Assembly (NCBI RefSeq): GCF_000153465.1
Contig: NZ_CH672387.1
Coordinates: 709,180-773,179, forward strand
From: Aurantimonas manganoxydans SI85-9A1
GTDB taxonomy: Bacteria; Pseudomonadota; Alphaproteobacteria; Rhizobiales; Rhizobiaceae
Length of the DNA: 64,000 nt
Reading direction: 5' to 3'
Shown: positions 29,101-36,939 of the stretch, in pieces
Numbering within the stretch: the stretch's first letter is position 1
Layout of the letters: every line of letters begins with the position of its first letter
Made by a program: the position numbers and the translations under genes
The notes under the pieces: model-generated
The model's input: only the letters and a program-made list of their open reading frames with translations
The model's database searches: none
What the model was told of the DNA's origin: nothing

Positions 29101-29981
29101 GCTCGGTCGGCCCGGTTCCGCCGATCCCGGACGGTATCGGCAATGCGGCCCTGACCGATGCGGCCGAAGCCGGCGACCCCAAGGCGATCTTCGAGATTGG
29201 CCTGCGGCTGATGGAAGGGCGCGACTCGGAGCCGAAGCCGGCGGTCGCGGCGGAATGGTTCGCCAGCTCCGCCGAGCGCGGTTTCGCGCCGGCCCAGTAC
29301 AGCCTCGGCACGCTCTACGAGAAGGGCAACGGGGTCGAGCGCGACACGATCGCGGCGCGCGACTGGTATCTGAAGGCCGCCGAACAGGGGAACGTGCGCG
29401 CCATGCACAATCTGGCGGTGTTGTTCGCCACCGGCGTCGACGGCAAGTCGGAGCCGAAGCTGGCGGCGCAATGGTTCGAAAAGGCCGCCGAATACGGCAT
29501 GACCGACAGCCAGTACAATCTCGGCATTCTTTATGCCCGCGGTGCCGGCGTCGATCAGGACCTGACGGAATCCTTCAAATGGTTCTCGATCGTCGCCACG
29601 GCTGGCGACGAGGATGCCGGTCGCAAGCGCGACGAGGTCGCCAAGTCGCTCACGCCGGAACGGCTGAAGTCGGCGGAGGAGAAAGTGGCGGGCTTCACGC
29701 CGAAGCCGCGCGACGAGGCGGTGAACACCGTGGACGTTCCGGCCGACTGGGCAGAGAACACCGCACCGATGCAGACCTCGGCCATCGACATGAAGCGGGC
29801 GATCCGCAACATCCAGGCCATCCTGATCAAGCTCGGCTATGAGCCCGGGGCGCCGGACGGCGTCGTCGGCCAGCAGACCACGGCCGCCATCAAGGCCTTC
29901 CAGAAGGAAGCCGGACTGACCGCCGACGGCAGCATCGACGAGACGCTGATCCGGGCCCTGCTGGCGCGCAAGGACGGCTGA
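26136..29981 (+). CDS. podJ: polar organelle development protein PodJ-like
   Basis: 1281 residues. Order: polar, disordered N-terminus; very long cytoplasmic coiled coil (~30-680) with repeated RIE/LE heptads; an acidic Pro/Ala-rich stretch; one membrane helix at ~832-852 (ILMAIGAVLLALMALPLG); a periplasmic Ala/Pro linker; Sel1-like repeats (~1010-1170, e.g. AAEWFASSAERGFAPAQYSLG and YLKAAEQGNVRAMHNLAVLF); and a C-terminal peptidoglycan-binding domain (~1221-1280). This is exactly the PodJ layout. In Caulobacter and Agrobacterium it marks the new or old pole and recruits polarity and division factors. ATG 26136 follows GGGAAT; the in-frame TTG upstream is not needed. Confidence 0.92.
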   Translation: MAEKKSKLAQGGSPRDDSSLDTLSRTLEELELRLTQMSSAKAAPRPAADVAPEPAAARRTATRLKSVAKPADAQRPNRPTLSEAVSQIVMRQQMLDRENGDVRDGAAAAVPAPRRQTRDAATGSDLSRDLERLRTELRDDMDRSLKSRFDDMRHAFDDLRTMIADRASAETIDAEIARVDDGLSRMADGGADRQAVQSLRKELEAMRSLVGEMAREETVKDLGRRWDAVGTEFNDRAEEDTRARRDLKDELERIRVSLGSLASEDHVKSVERRLDEFEARHTAVFQEFAEGGISDMLKTEINGLRGKLETLASEKSMRAVEERWDALEDKFASREIEGKIEAMSGRMEQLEAALAKLPETLAIAPLEQRVHALAVGIEAIAKQQQDEFELDHFAQLEERLDEISRAIVAAASRAPAIDMSPVERIEARLQSLTARVDHLAEEGDTQVLSGRIGELSDRIESLADGTAAADLAERIERFSTRLEHLLNASEDSSLEAVAIENRLQTLAEQIETTSASRVNDDMVRSLGAQIARLSDQIGEGGMSGAMVDPELDERLADIERRLDENRDAIVVSARAAADEAIRQMMESGDLRQGQHVAQLSEDLRSLEALSRQTGEQSQEFYKTVHATLIRLVERIDTIDNEMQRRDRGEDGAGAAVGEARFVQAEPKVAAAAEPQAPRGLRGLLGRKLGAGKAAVDADAVTGRADRARQADDPEVMVAEFPGNHDASSGPVPPVEAPSLDAADIFESDEANRPLAIGSGTPDIAALLQRVRAQQAGQTGEADEGGRADFIAAARRAAMAAASEAEGLRSGEAGDDGDERGGGVTDFIARRRKPILMAIGAVLLALMALPLGQALNAPSDGDELVAGTSQPGILAEQATTTPLVAGSTPEAAAPAAADRTDGTAPATAGSDDTRTAEAGADGSDALMSPAALSPTPAGPRAIDDEVATATPAKAADTLISRSLSGAPGAAGFTPTSGADVANAGAAAAMSSVGPVPPIPDGIGNAALTDAAEAGDPKAIFEIGLRLMEGRDSEPKPAVAAEWFASSAERGFAPAQYSLGTLYEKGNGVERDTIAARDWYLKAAEQGNVRAMHNLAVLFATGVDGKSEPKLAAQWFEKAAEYGMTDSQYNLGILYARGAGVDQDLTESFKWFSIVATAGDEDAGRKRDEVAKSLTPERLKSAEEKVAGFTPKPRDEAVNTVDVPADWAENTAPMQTSAIDMKRAIRNIQAILIKLGYEPGAPDGVVGQQTTAAIKAFQKEAGLTADGSIDETLIRALLARKDG

Positions 29982-29984
29982 GAC

Positions 29985-30001
29985 GCCCTGCTGCAGGGCG
30001 C
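29985..30001 (+). other. short stem-loop after podJ
   Basis: CGCCCTG/CAGGGCG with a 3-nt loop, starting 4 bp after the podJ stop codon and preceding the main terminator. Confidence 0.4.
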
Positions 30002-30028
30002 TTCGCCAACATCGCGGATTTGACAGGC

Positions 30029-30064
30029 AAGGGGGTTCGGGCCAAGACGGTTCGGCCCCCTTTT
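30029..30064 (+). terminator. rho-independent terminator of podJ
   Basis: AAGGGGG/CCCCCTT outer stem with an imperfect inner stem, followed by TTTTCC. Located 48 bp after the podJ stop and 36 bp before the TauE/SafE start. Confidence 0.7.
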
Positions 30065-30099
30065 CCTTGGCTCCATCAACCCCTTGAGCCGGACCGCAC

Positions 30100-31026
30100 G
30101 TGAACCTCTATCTCCCGATCGCGGAACTTTCGGTCAATCTGGTCGTCCTGTTCGGGATGGGCGCTGCCGTGGGATTCCTGTCGGGCCTGTTCGGGGTCGG
30201 CGGCGGCTTTCTGATCACCCCGCTGCTGATCTTCTACAACATTCCCCCGGCCGTGGCCGTGGCCACAGGCGCCAACCAGGTGATCGCGTCGTCCTTCTCC
30301 GGGGCGCTTGCCCACTACAAGCGCGGCACGGTCGATTTGAAGCTCGGCACGGTGCTGCTGATCGGTGGCACGGCGGGCTCGGCGGCGGGCGTTGCGCTGT
30401 TCACGCTGCTCAGGCGGATCGGCCAGCTCGATCTGGTCGTGTCGCTTCTCTACGTGGTGTTTCTGGGCGGCGTCGGTGGGCTGATGCTGGTCGAGAGCAT
30501 CCAGTCGCTTCGGCGTTCCAGCGGCGGATCGGGCGAAATCCGCCGCTCCGGCAAGCACAACTGGATCCACGGCCTGCCGCTGAAGATGCGCTTCCAGCGC
30601 TCCAAGCTGTTCGTCTCGGTCATTCCGGTGCTGGCCATCGGCTTCCTGATCGGCACGCTGGCCGGCATCATGGGGGTCGGCGGCGGCTTCATCATGGTGC
30701 CCGCGCTGATCTATCTCCTGCGGGTGCCGACCAACGTCGTCATCGGCACATCGCTGTTCCAGATCATCTTCACCGCGGCCGTGACCACCGTGCTGCAGGC
30801 CTCGACCAATCACACGATCGATGTGGTGCTGGCCTTCTTCCTTATGCTCGGCGGCGTGATCGGCGCGCAGTTCGGGGCCGAGGCCGGCCGCAAGCTGCGC
30901 GGCGACCAGTTGCGGGCATTGCTGGCGCTGCTCGTCCTGGCGGTCGCCCTGCGCCTCGGCTTCGAATTGGTGTCGACGCCGACCGAGCCCTATTCCACCA
31001 GCATGCCGAGCGGAGAGATCGGATGA
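30100..31026 (+). CDS. TauE/SafE-family anion (sulfite/organosulfonate) exporter
   Basis: 308 residues, eight or nine membrane helices. The two internal TauE/SafE repeats each carry a glycine-rich motif: SGLFGVGGGFLITPLL (~29-44) and AGIMGVGGGFIMVPALIY (~188-205). Members move sulfite, sulfoacetate or related anions across the inner membrane. Start is GTG 30100; an in-frame stop at 30085 leaves little alternative. The stop overlaps the next gene by ATGA, indicating translational coupling with the TIGR02186 protein. Confidence 0.92.
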   Translation: MNLYLPIAELSVNLVVLFGMGAAVGFLSGLFGVGGGFLITPLLIFYNIPPAVAVATGANQVIASSFSGALAHYKRGTVDLKLGTVLLIGGTAGSAAGVALFTLLRRIGQLDLVVSLLYVVFLGGVGGLMLVESIQSLRRSSGGSGEIRRSGKHNWIHGLPLKMRFQRSKLFVSVIPVLAIGFLIGTLAGIMGVGGGFIMVPALIYLLRVPTNVVIGTSLFQIIFTAAVTTVLQASTNHTIDVVLAFFLMLGGVIGAQFGAEAGRKLRGDQLRALLALLVLAVALRLGFELVSTPTEPYSTSMPSGEIG

Positions 31027-31916
31027 GGGCGGTCGTCTCCTCACTTCTCGGTCGCTGCCCCCGGTTTGCGGGCCGACACTTGACCGGCCTCGCCGCGGCA
31101 TGCGCCCTGATGGTGACCGTGCCCGGTCCCGTGGCGGGGCAGGCGCTGGAAACCTTCGAGATCGGACTCTCCACCGACCGCATCGGCATCACTTCCGACT
31201 TTTCCGGAACCCGGCTGGTCATCTTCGGTGCGCTCGACAATGCCGATGCCCGCATCCTGCGCCAGCAGCGCTACGACATCGTCGTCTCGCTGGTCGGCCC
31301 GCGCCAGCCGGTGGTGGTGCGCAAGAAGGAACGCACGCTCGGCCTGTGGATCAATCGCGGATCGGAGACCTTCGACATCGCGCCGGCCTCCTACGCGTTG
31401 GCCTCGACGCGCCCGCTCAGCGACATCACCCGCGAGAGCTTCCGGGTCAGCCTTTCCATGGGCATCGACGATCTGCGGCTGAGCACCAGCGAGGGCGGGC
31501 GCTCGCACGTGTTTCCGGAGCCGGAAAGCCTGGTGATCTCGGCGCCGACCGACGATGCGCCGGCGCTGGTGCCCAACCGCGACGAATATGCGACCGCGCT
31601 GCGCCGGATCCGGCGCGAGCGCGGCCTCTACAACCAGACGATCGGCAGCGTCGAATTCGTCAGCGCGACGCTGTTCCGGGCCGATCTGCAATTGCCGGCC
31701 GATCTGCCGGTGGGCAACCACACGGTCCGTGCCTTCCTGTTTCGCAACGGCGTCTTCATCCGCCAGAGCAGCGAGCCGCTGCTGGTCATCAAGACCGGCT
31801 TCGAGGCCGTGGTCGACGATTTCGCCCGCAATTATGCGTTTCTCTACGGGCTGTTCGCCGTCGCGCTGGCGATCTTCATGGGCTGGTTCGGCCGCGTCGT
31901 GTTCAAGCGCGACTGA
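31023..31916 (+). CDS. TIGR02186 / Alph_Pro_TM family protein
   Basis: 297 residues. N-terminal signal peptide (~20-39, cleavage near AGQALE), an extracytoplasmic beta-rich domain (~45-250: FEIGLSTDRIGITSDFSGTRLVIFGAL, VGPRQPVVVRKKERTLGLWINRGSETF) and one C-terminal membrane helix (~270-290, LYGLFAVALAIFMGWFG) ending in KRD. A family known almost only from alphaproteobacteria, without an assigned function, and regularly paired with TauE/SafE genes. ATG 31023 overlaps the exporter stop. It may be a periplasmic partner that presents or receives the transported anion; that is inference. Confidence 0.88.
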   Translation: MRAVVSSLLGRCPRFAGRHLTGLAAACALMVTVPGPVAGQALETFEIGLSTDRIGITSDFSGTRLVIFGALDNADARILRQQRYDIVVSLVGPRQPVVVRKKERTLGLWINRGSETFDIAPASYALASTRPLSDITRESFRVSLSMGIDDLRLSTSEGGRSHVFPEPESLVISAPTDDAPALVPNRDEYATALRRIRRERGLYNQTIGSVEFVSATLFRADLQLPADLPVGNHTVRAFLFRNGVFIRQSSEPLLVIKTGFEAVVDDFARNYAFLYGLFAVALAIFMGWFGRVVFKRD

Positions 31917-31967
31917 CACCCGGCCAGCGCTTTACGCTTTTCACCTTCCTGACCTAGTTGGATCGGC

Positions 31968-32462
31968 ATGACGGATATCGATCGACACGGCGACGCGCCG
32001 ACCCCCGACGCGGCGCTGGCGGCAACGGACATCACCCACAAGACCGCGTGGATCCTCGGTCTGGCGGGGCTGATCCCCTTCGTGGCGATGACCGCGGCGC
32101 TCGCCTATGCGGGCCGCGCCTTCATCGCCTATCCGCAGCTGGTCCTCGCGCTGTCGGGCTATTCGGCGACGATCCTCGCCTTTCTCGGCGGCATCCGCTG
32201 GGGCGCGGCGCTGTGGCGCGACGAGGGCCAGCGCTACATCCTCGTCCTGTCCGTGCTGGCGTCGCTGATCGGCTGGGCGCTGCTGTTCGTCCCGACGCCA
32301 TGGATGTTCGCCGGCTTCGCCATTGCCTTCGCGCTGGTCGGGGTCTGGGACGTGCTGGCGGCGCGCCACCGGGTGCTGCCGGACTGGTTCGGCCGGCTGC
32401 GGCTGGTGCTGACGATCGTCGTGGTGCTCTGCCAGCTCGTCGCCTTCGCCTCGACCTTCTAA
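31968..32462 (+). CDS. DUF3429 membrane protein
   Basis: 164 residues with four to five membrane helices (~26-48, 56-76, 90-110, 113-130, 143-162). GYSATILAFLGGIRWGAALW is the DUF3429 signature. Function unknown. It follows the TauE/SafE and TIGR02186 genes by 51 bp on the same strand and could share their transcript. It converges on pdeM with a 4-bp gap. Confidence 0.85.
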   Translation: MTDIDRHGDAPTPDAALAATDITHKTAWILGLAGLIPFVAMTAALAYAGRAFIAYPQLVLALSGYSATILAFLGGIRWGAALWRDEGQRYILVLSVLASLIGWALLFVPTPWMFAGFAIAFALVGVWDVLAARHRVLPDWFGRLRLVLTIVVVLCQLVAFASTF

Positions 32463-32466
32463 AGCC

Positions 32467-33186
32467 CTATCCGGGGCTGAGCGAGCGAAAGCCGATCGGG
32501 TAGATGCGGGCCAGGCCGATCACATAGGCCTTGGCCGTCGCCAAATCGAACAGGCCGTGAAAGGCCCGGTCGAGGACGTTGAGGCCGCCGGTCGTCACGC
32601 CGAAGGACGGCATGATCATCCGCGATCCGTCGCTGGCAAAGCAGGCGCCGCGGGTCGAGCGTGCGCCATTGGCGACGCGGGCGACCGGATGCAGGTGGCC
32701 GGCGACCTCGCCGGCGCGATAGGCGGCGCTGGGCTCGTGCCGGAAGGTCCAGGGTCCGACCGCGATCTCCTCGCGCGTCTCGCCCCCGACGAAGGCTGGC
32801 GGCTCGGGGTCGTGATTGCCGGAAATCCAGATCCAGTCGCGGCCCGCCATCAGCCGGCGCAGGGACTCTCGGGAGGCCTCCGGCATCAGCGCCGCGCCGG
32901 TCCGGTCGTGGAAGGAATCGCCGAGGCTGATGACCCGCTGCGGGGCGTAGCGCGTCAGGGCCGCCTCCAGCAGCGTCAGGGTCGCGGCGGTATCGTAGGG
33001 CGGCAGCATCATGCCGCGCCGGGCAAAGGCGGCGCCCTTCTCCAGATGCAGGTCGGAGACGATCAGCAGGCGTTCGTCCGGGGCATAGAGGACGCCGGAC
33101 GGATCGCACACGATCCGGGCGCCGGCGAGGGACATCTCCACGCCGTCGCACTCCGTCTGCCGCAGCCGCCGCGCCAGCGCATTCAT
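32467..33186 (-). CDS. pdeM: ligase-associated DNA damage response endonuclease PdeM (metallophosphoesterase)
   Basis: 239 residues. Calcineurin-like phosphoesterase core: SDLHLEKG, GDSFHD, GNHDPEP and a GHLHP motif supply the dinuclear metal ligands. LIVSDLHLEKGAAFARRG is characteristic of PdeM, which normally lies beside the Lhr-like DEXH helicase. The helicase gene is on the same strand but 3.7 kb upstream, with three opposite-strand genes between. ATG 33186 chosen over a TTG two codons earlier. Likely acts on DNA or nucleic acid phosphoesters in repair. Confidence 0.9.
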   Translation of the reverse strand: MNALARRLRQTECDGVEMSLAGARIVCDPSGVLYAPDERLLIVSDLHLEKGAAFARRGMMLPPYDTAATLTLLEAALTRYAPQRVISLGDSFHDRTGAALMPEASRESLRRLMAGRDWIWISGNHDPEPPAFVGGETREEIAVGPWTFRHEPSAAYRAGEVAGHLHPVARVANGARSTRGACFASDGSRMIMPSFGVTTGGLNVLDRAFHGLFDLATAKAYVIGLARIYPIGFRSLSPG

Positions 33187-33429
33187 CCGCAAGGTCCCGT
33201 TTTGCTGTTTGATTCGCGTTTCGTTCTATCGAGCCGAGCATTCCGGCAAAGGCAAGGCGGATTTTGTCGCGGGTTGATTTGCCCGCCGCGATCGGCGATG
33301 TTTGCGCCGCAACATGGACCTGCCTTGGCAGGTGGCTATGCCGGGCGCCTATCCCTCGGCCAATCACATCTCGTGCCAGATCGCGCATGGCCGGCACCGC
33401 CGAAGCCACCGCAGCCGCACGACGTGCAG

Positions 33430-34929
33430 ATGTTCCTGGAGCCGATGTTCTCGACTCGCACCCTTTCCGCCGACTGGCTTGGCAATATCCGCGGCGACCT
33501 GTTGTCCGGTCTCGTCGTGGCGCTCGCCCTGATCCCCGAGGCCATCGCCTTCTCGATCATCGCCGGCGTCGACCCGAAGGTCGGCCTCTACGCCTCCTTC
33601 TCGATCGCCGTCCTTACCTCGATCTTCGGCGGCCGACCGGGCATGATCTCGGCCGCGACGGCGGCCACGGCCGTCCTGATGATCACGCTGGTCGCCGATT
33701 ACGGCCTGCAGTATCTCTTTGCAGCGACGATCCTTGCCGGCCTGTTGCAGCTGCTGGCGGGCGTCCTGAAGCTCGGCAATGCCATGCGCTTCGTCTCGCG
33801 CTCGGTGATGACCGGCTTCGTCAACGCCCTCGCGATCCTGATCTTCATGGCGCAGATCCCCGAACTCGTCGGGGTGCCGTCGATCACCTACGCCATGGTC
33901 GCTTTGGGTCTGGCCATCATCTACCTCCTGCCGCGCATCACCACGGCGGTGCCGTCGCCGCTGGTGACGATCGTCGTCCTGACCGCGCTGTCGCTGACCT
34001 TCAGCCTCGATTTGCGGGTCGTCGGCGACATGGGTGACCTGCCGTCCTCGCTGCCGACCTTCTTCATCCCGGACGTGCCGTTCACGCTCGAGACGCTGCA
34101 GATCATCCTGCCCTATTCGGCGGGCATCGCGGTGGTCGGCCTCCTGGAATCGCTGATGACGGCCCAGGTCGTGGACGATCTGACCGATACCGGTTCGAAC
34201 AAGAACCAGGAATGCTACGGCCAGGGCATCGCCAACACCGTCACCGGCTTCTTCGGCGGTATGGCGGGCTGCGCGATGATCGGCCAGTCGGTGATCAACG
34301 TGAAGTCGGGCGGCCGTGGCCGGCTGTCCTGCTTCTTCGCCGGCGTGACGCTTCTGTTCCTGATCGTCGTTCTCGGCGACTGGGTGGCGGTGATCCCGAT
34401 GGCGGCGCTGGTCGCCATCATGATCATGGTGTCGATCGGTACCTTCTCCTGGGAATCCATCGTCAATCTGAAGACCCATCCGCGGCGCTCGTCGATCGTC
34501 ATGCTGGCGACCGTCATCACGGTGGTGTGGACGCACAATCTCGCCATCGGCGTGATCGTCGGCGTGATGCTCTCGGGCATCTTCTTCGCCTCTAAGGTGG
34601 CGCAGATCTTCTCGGTCACCTCGACCCTGTCGGGCGACGGCCGCGAGCGGACCTACCGGGTGATCGGGCAGGTGTTCTTCGCCTCGGCGGAGGATTTCGC
34701 CGCCGCCTTCGACTTCAAGGAAGCCCTCGACAAGGTGATCATCGACGTTTCGCGGGCCCATATCTGGGACCTGTCGGGGGTCGGCGCGCTCGACCGCGCG
34801 GTGATCAAGTTCCGCCGCGAGGGCACCGAGGTCGAGGTGCTGGGCATGAACGAGGCCAGCACGACCCTGGTCGACCGGCTCGGCGTCGCCGACAAGCCGG
34901 GCGCGCTGGACACGGCCCCGGGCCACTAA
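33430..34929 (+). CDS. SulP-family inorganic anion transporter with STAS domain
   Basis: 499 residues. About eleven or twelve membrane segments from residue ~20 to 390, beginning DLLSGLVVALALIPEAIAFSIIAG (SulP signature), and a C-terminal cytoplasmic STAS domain (~415-490, KVIIDVSRAHIWDLSGVGALDRAV). Substrate could be sulfate, bicarbonate or a dicarboxylate; the class with Glu-Ala-Ile-Ala-Phe in helix 1 includes several substrates. Two nearby ATGs (33430, 33445); neither has a strong ribosome binding site. Followed by a universal stress protein gene, a common pairing for such transporters. Confidence 0.9.
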   Translation: MFLEPMFSTRTLSADWLGNIRGDLLSGLVVALALIPEAIAFSIIAGVDPKVGLYASFSIAVLTSIFGGRPGMISAATAATAVLMITLVADYGLQYLFAATILAGLLQLLAGVLKLGNAMRFVSRSVMTGFVNALAILIFMAQIPELVGVPSITYAMVALGLAIIYLLPRITTAVPSPLVTIVVLTALSLTFSLDLRVVGDMGDLPSSLPTFFIPDVPFTLETLQIILPYSAGIAVVGLLESLMTAQVVDDLTDTGSNKNQECYGQGIANTVTGFFGGMAGCAMIGQSVINVKSGGRGRLSCFFAGVTLLFLIVVLGDWVAVIPMAALVAIMIMVSIGTFSWESIVNLKTHPRRSSIVMLATVITVVWTHNLAIGVIVGVMLSGIFFASKVAQIFSVTSTLSGDGRERTYRVIGQVFFASAEDFAAAFDFKEALDKVIIDVSRAHIWDLSGVGALDRAVIKFRREGTEVEVLGMNEASTTLVDRLGVADKPGALDTAPGH

Positions 34930-35041
34930 TACCGATGGAAGCAGGCGAACCCGGCCGGTTCCCGTCAGTGTGGCGGGGGCCGCCCTGCGGGTTGCGTCCG
35001 AAGGACAGGCGAGAGCACTCGCCGCGCAAGGGAGGACCCAG

Positions 35042-35890
35042 ATGACCAAGATCCTGGCACTCGTCGACGGTTCGCAATATTCGCAGAGCGTCTGCGACAA
35101 CGCCGCCTGGGCGGCGGAACGGCTGTCGGCCGAGGTCGATCTCCTGCACGTCATCGGGCGGCGCGACACGGCGTCGGCGCCGGCGGACTATTCCGGCAGC
35201 CTCGATCTCGGCGAGCGCGAGCAGCTTCTGAAGGAACTGGCCGAGTTCGATGAGCAGAAGGGCCGGCTGGCCCGCAAGCGCGGCCGGCTGGTGCTCTCGG
35301 AAGGCGCCGCGCGGCTGCGCGACCGCGGCGTCGAGACCGTCTCGGAACGGCTCCTGTCGGGAGACCTCGTGGATACGGTTCGCGAGCAGGAGAGCGGCGC
35401 GGAACTGCTGGTCATCGGCAAGCGCGGCGAGGCGGCCGATTTCGCCAAGCTGCATCTCGGCTCCAACCTGGAACGCGTCCTGCGCGGTGCGACACGCCCG
35501 GTGCTGGTCAGCGCCCGGGCCTTCCGGCCGGTCAAGCGCTTCCTCGTCGCCTTCGACGGCGGTCCGAGCGTTGGCAAGGCGCTGGACCATCTGGTCGCCA
35601 GCCCGCTTCTGAAGGGCGCGGCCTGCGAACTCCTGATGGTCTCCGACAAGACCAGTGACGCGCGGCTCGACCGGGCCGTGGAAACGCTGAACACGGCCGG
35701 CTACGACGCCACCGGCATTCTGCAAAAAGGCGAGCCCGACGCCGTCATCGCCGCCCATGTCGAGCGCGACGAGATCGATCTCATCGTCATGGGCGCCTAC
35801 GGCCATTCGCGCATCCGCAGCTATTTCATCGGCTCGACCACCAGCGAGATCGTCCGCTCGTGCCTGCGCCCGGTGCTGATGTTCCGCTAG
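35042..35890 (+). CDS. universal stress protein, tandem UspA domains
   Basis: 282 residues, two Usp domains (~1-143 and ~150-282). The second keeps the ATP-binding loop GAYGHSRIRSYFIGST (G-x2-G...GS); the first has a partial version (GKRGEAADFAKLHLGSN). Starts MTKILALVDGSQYS, typical. GGGAGGA lies just before ATG 35042. Downstream of the SulP gene by 112 bp on the same strand. Likely a stress-responsive nucleotide-binding regulator, possibly of the adjacent transporter. Confidence 0.93.
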   Translation: MTKILALVDGSQYSQSVCDNAAWAAERLSAEVDLLHVIGRRDTASAPADYSGSLDLGEREQLLKELAEFDEQKGRLARKRGRLVLSEGAARLRDRGVETVSERLLSGDLVDTVREQESGAELLVIGKRGEAADFAKLHLGSNLERVLRGATRPVLVSARAFRPVKRFLVAFDGGPSVGKALDHLVASPLLKGAACELLMVSDKTSDARLDRAVETLNTAGYDATGILQKGEPDAVIAAHVERDEIDLIVMGAYGHSRIRSYFIGSTTSEIVRSCLRPVLMFR

Positions 35891-35942
35891 GCCGAACTGG
35901 CTGCCCGCCGCGCCTGCTTCTGCGCAAGAACGATGCCTCGCC

Positions 35943-35968
35943 AAACCCCTGGCGAGCGCCTAGGGTTT
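35943..35968 (+). terminator. stem-loop after the universal stress protein gene
   Basis: AAACCC/GGGTTT outer and GGCG/CGCC inner stems around a 2-nt loop, 53 bp past the stop. U residues sit inside the 3' arm and there is no free U-run, so termination is possible but weak. Confidence 0.4.
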
Positions 35969-36107
35969 GAAGAGGCTGGCCGAGCCCGCGCCGGCGGCGC
36001 CGGATCCGGCGTCCTGCTGCATGGCAGTGCGGCGCGCAACAGCTGAAGACCGTTGCCGCCGTGGCCGGGCGGAGCGGGATGGGCAAGGCTCGGGAAAAGG
36101 GGCGCGC

Positions 36108-36917
36108 ATGCGCATTCGACTGGGCTGCGAACTGAATTACCAGTTCCCGATGCCGACGCCGATGATCATCAATCTGAACGTTCATTATTCGCGCGCCGGG
36201 TCGCTCGAACGGCCGGACCATCTGGTCACGACGCCGTCGGTGAACATCGAGAACTACCGCGACAGCTTCGGCAATTGGTGCAACCGGCTGGTCGCGCCCG
36301 CCGGAGCGTTCACGCTGGGCACTGACGGGATCATCCACGACGACGGCCTGTCCGATCCGGTCGGCCTCGACGCCGTGCAGCACGCCGTCGAGGATCTGCC
36401 GGCCGATACGCTGCTGTTTCTCCTCGGCAGCCGCTACTGCGAGACCGATCTCCTGTCGGAGGAAGCGTGGAGGCTGTTCGGCAACACGCCGCTCGGCTGG
36501 CCGCGGGTGCAGGCGATCTGCGACTTCGTCCACAATCATGTGCGCTTCGGCTACGAATACTCCCGGCCGACGCGCACCGCGGCCGAGACCTATTCGGAAC
36601 GGGTGGGGGTGTGCCGCGACTACACCCATCTCGCCGTCGCCATGTGCCGGGCGATGAACATCCCGACCCGCTACTGCACCGGCTACATCAGCGACATCGG
36701 GCTGGCACCGCCCCATGGGGAGATGGATTTCGCCGCCTGGATGGAGGTCTATCTCGGCGGCCGCTGGTGGACCTTCGATCCGCGCAACAACGCGCCGCGC
36801 TGGGGACGTGTCCTGATCGCGCAGGGCCGCGACGCCTCCGACGTGCCGCTGACCCATACTTTCGGGCCGAACACGCTGACGGGCTTCAAGGTCTGGACCG
36901 ACGAGATCCCAGCTTAG
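36108..36917 (+). CDS. transglutaminase-like (cysteine protease fold) protein lacking the usual catalytic His
   Basis: 269 residues. N-terminal beta region (~1-110), then a transglutaminase-like core: RVGVCRDYTHLAVAMCRAMNIPTRYCTGYI with candidate nucleophile Cys169, and DFAAWMEVYLGGRWWTFDP with Asp224. The usual motif is HAWxE; here Ala209 takes the His place. His203 lies just before and might substitute. No signal peptide, so cytoplasmic. AAAGGGG before ATG 36108. Members are often peptidases or hydrolases, not true transglutaminases; activity here is uncertain. 217 bp after the universal stress gene. Confidence 0.85.
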   Translation: MRIRLGCELNYQFPMPTPMIINLNVHYSRAGSLERPDHLVTTPSVNIENYRDSFGNWCNRLVAPAGAFTLGTDGIIHDDGLSDPVGLDAVQHAVEDLPADTLLFLLGSRYCETDLLSEEAWRLFGNTPLGWPRVQAICDFVHNHVRFGYEYSRPTRTAAETYSERVGVCRDYTHLAVAMCRAMNIPTRYCTGYISDIGLAPPHGEMDFAAWMEVYLGGRWWTFDPRNNAPRWGRVLIAQGRDASDVPLTHTFGPNTLTGFKVWTDEIPA

Positions 36918-36939
36918 CCGAAATCGCCAACGCCGCGGC

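Noticed and set aside
33187-33429. LexA box (GTTC-N7-GTTC) before repair genes
   Set aside because: GTTC-like words occur near pdeM but not at the right spacing; none found before the helicase or exonuclease either.
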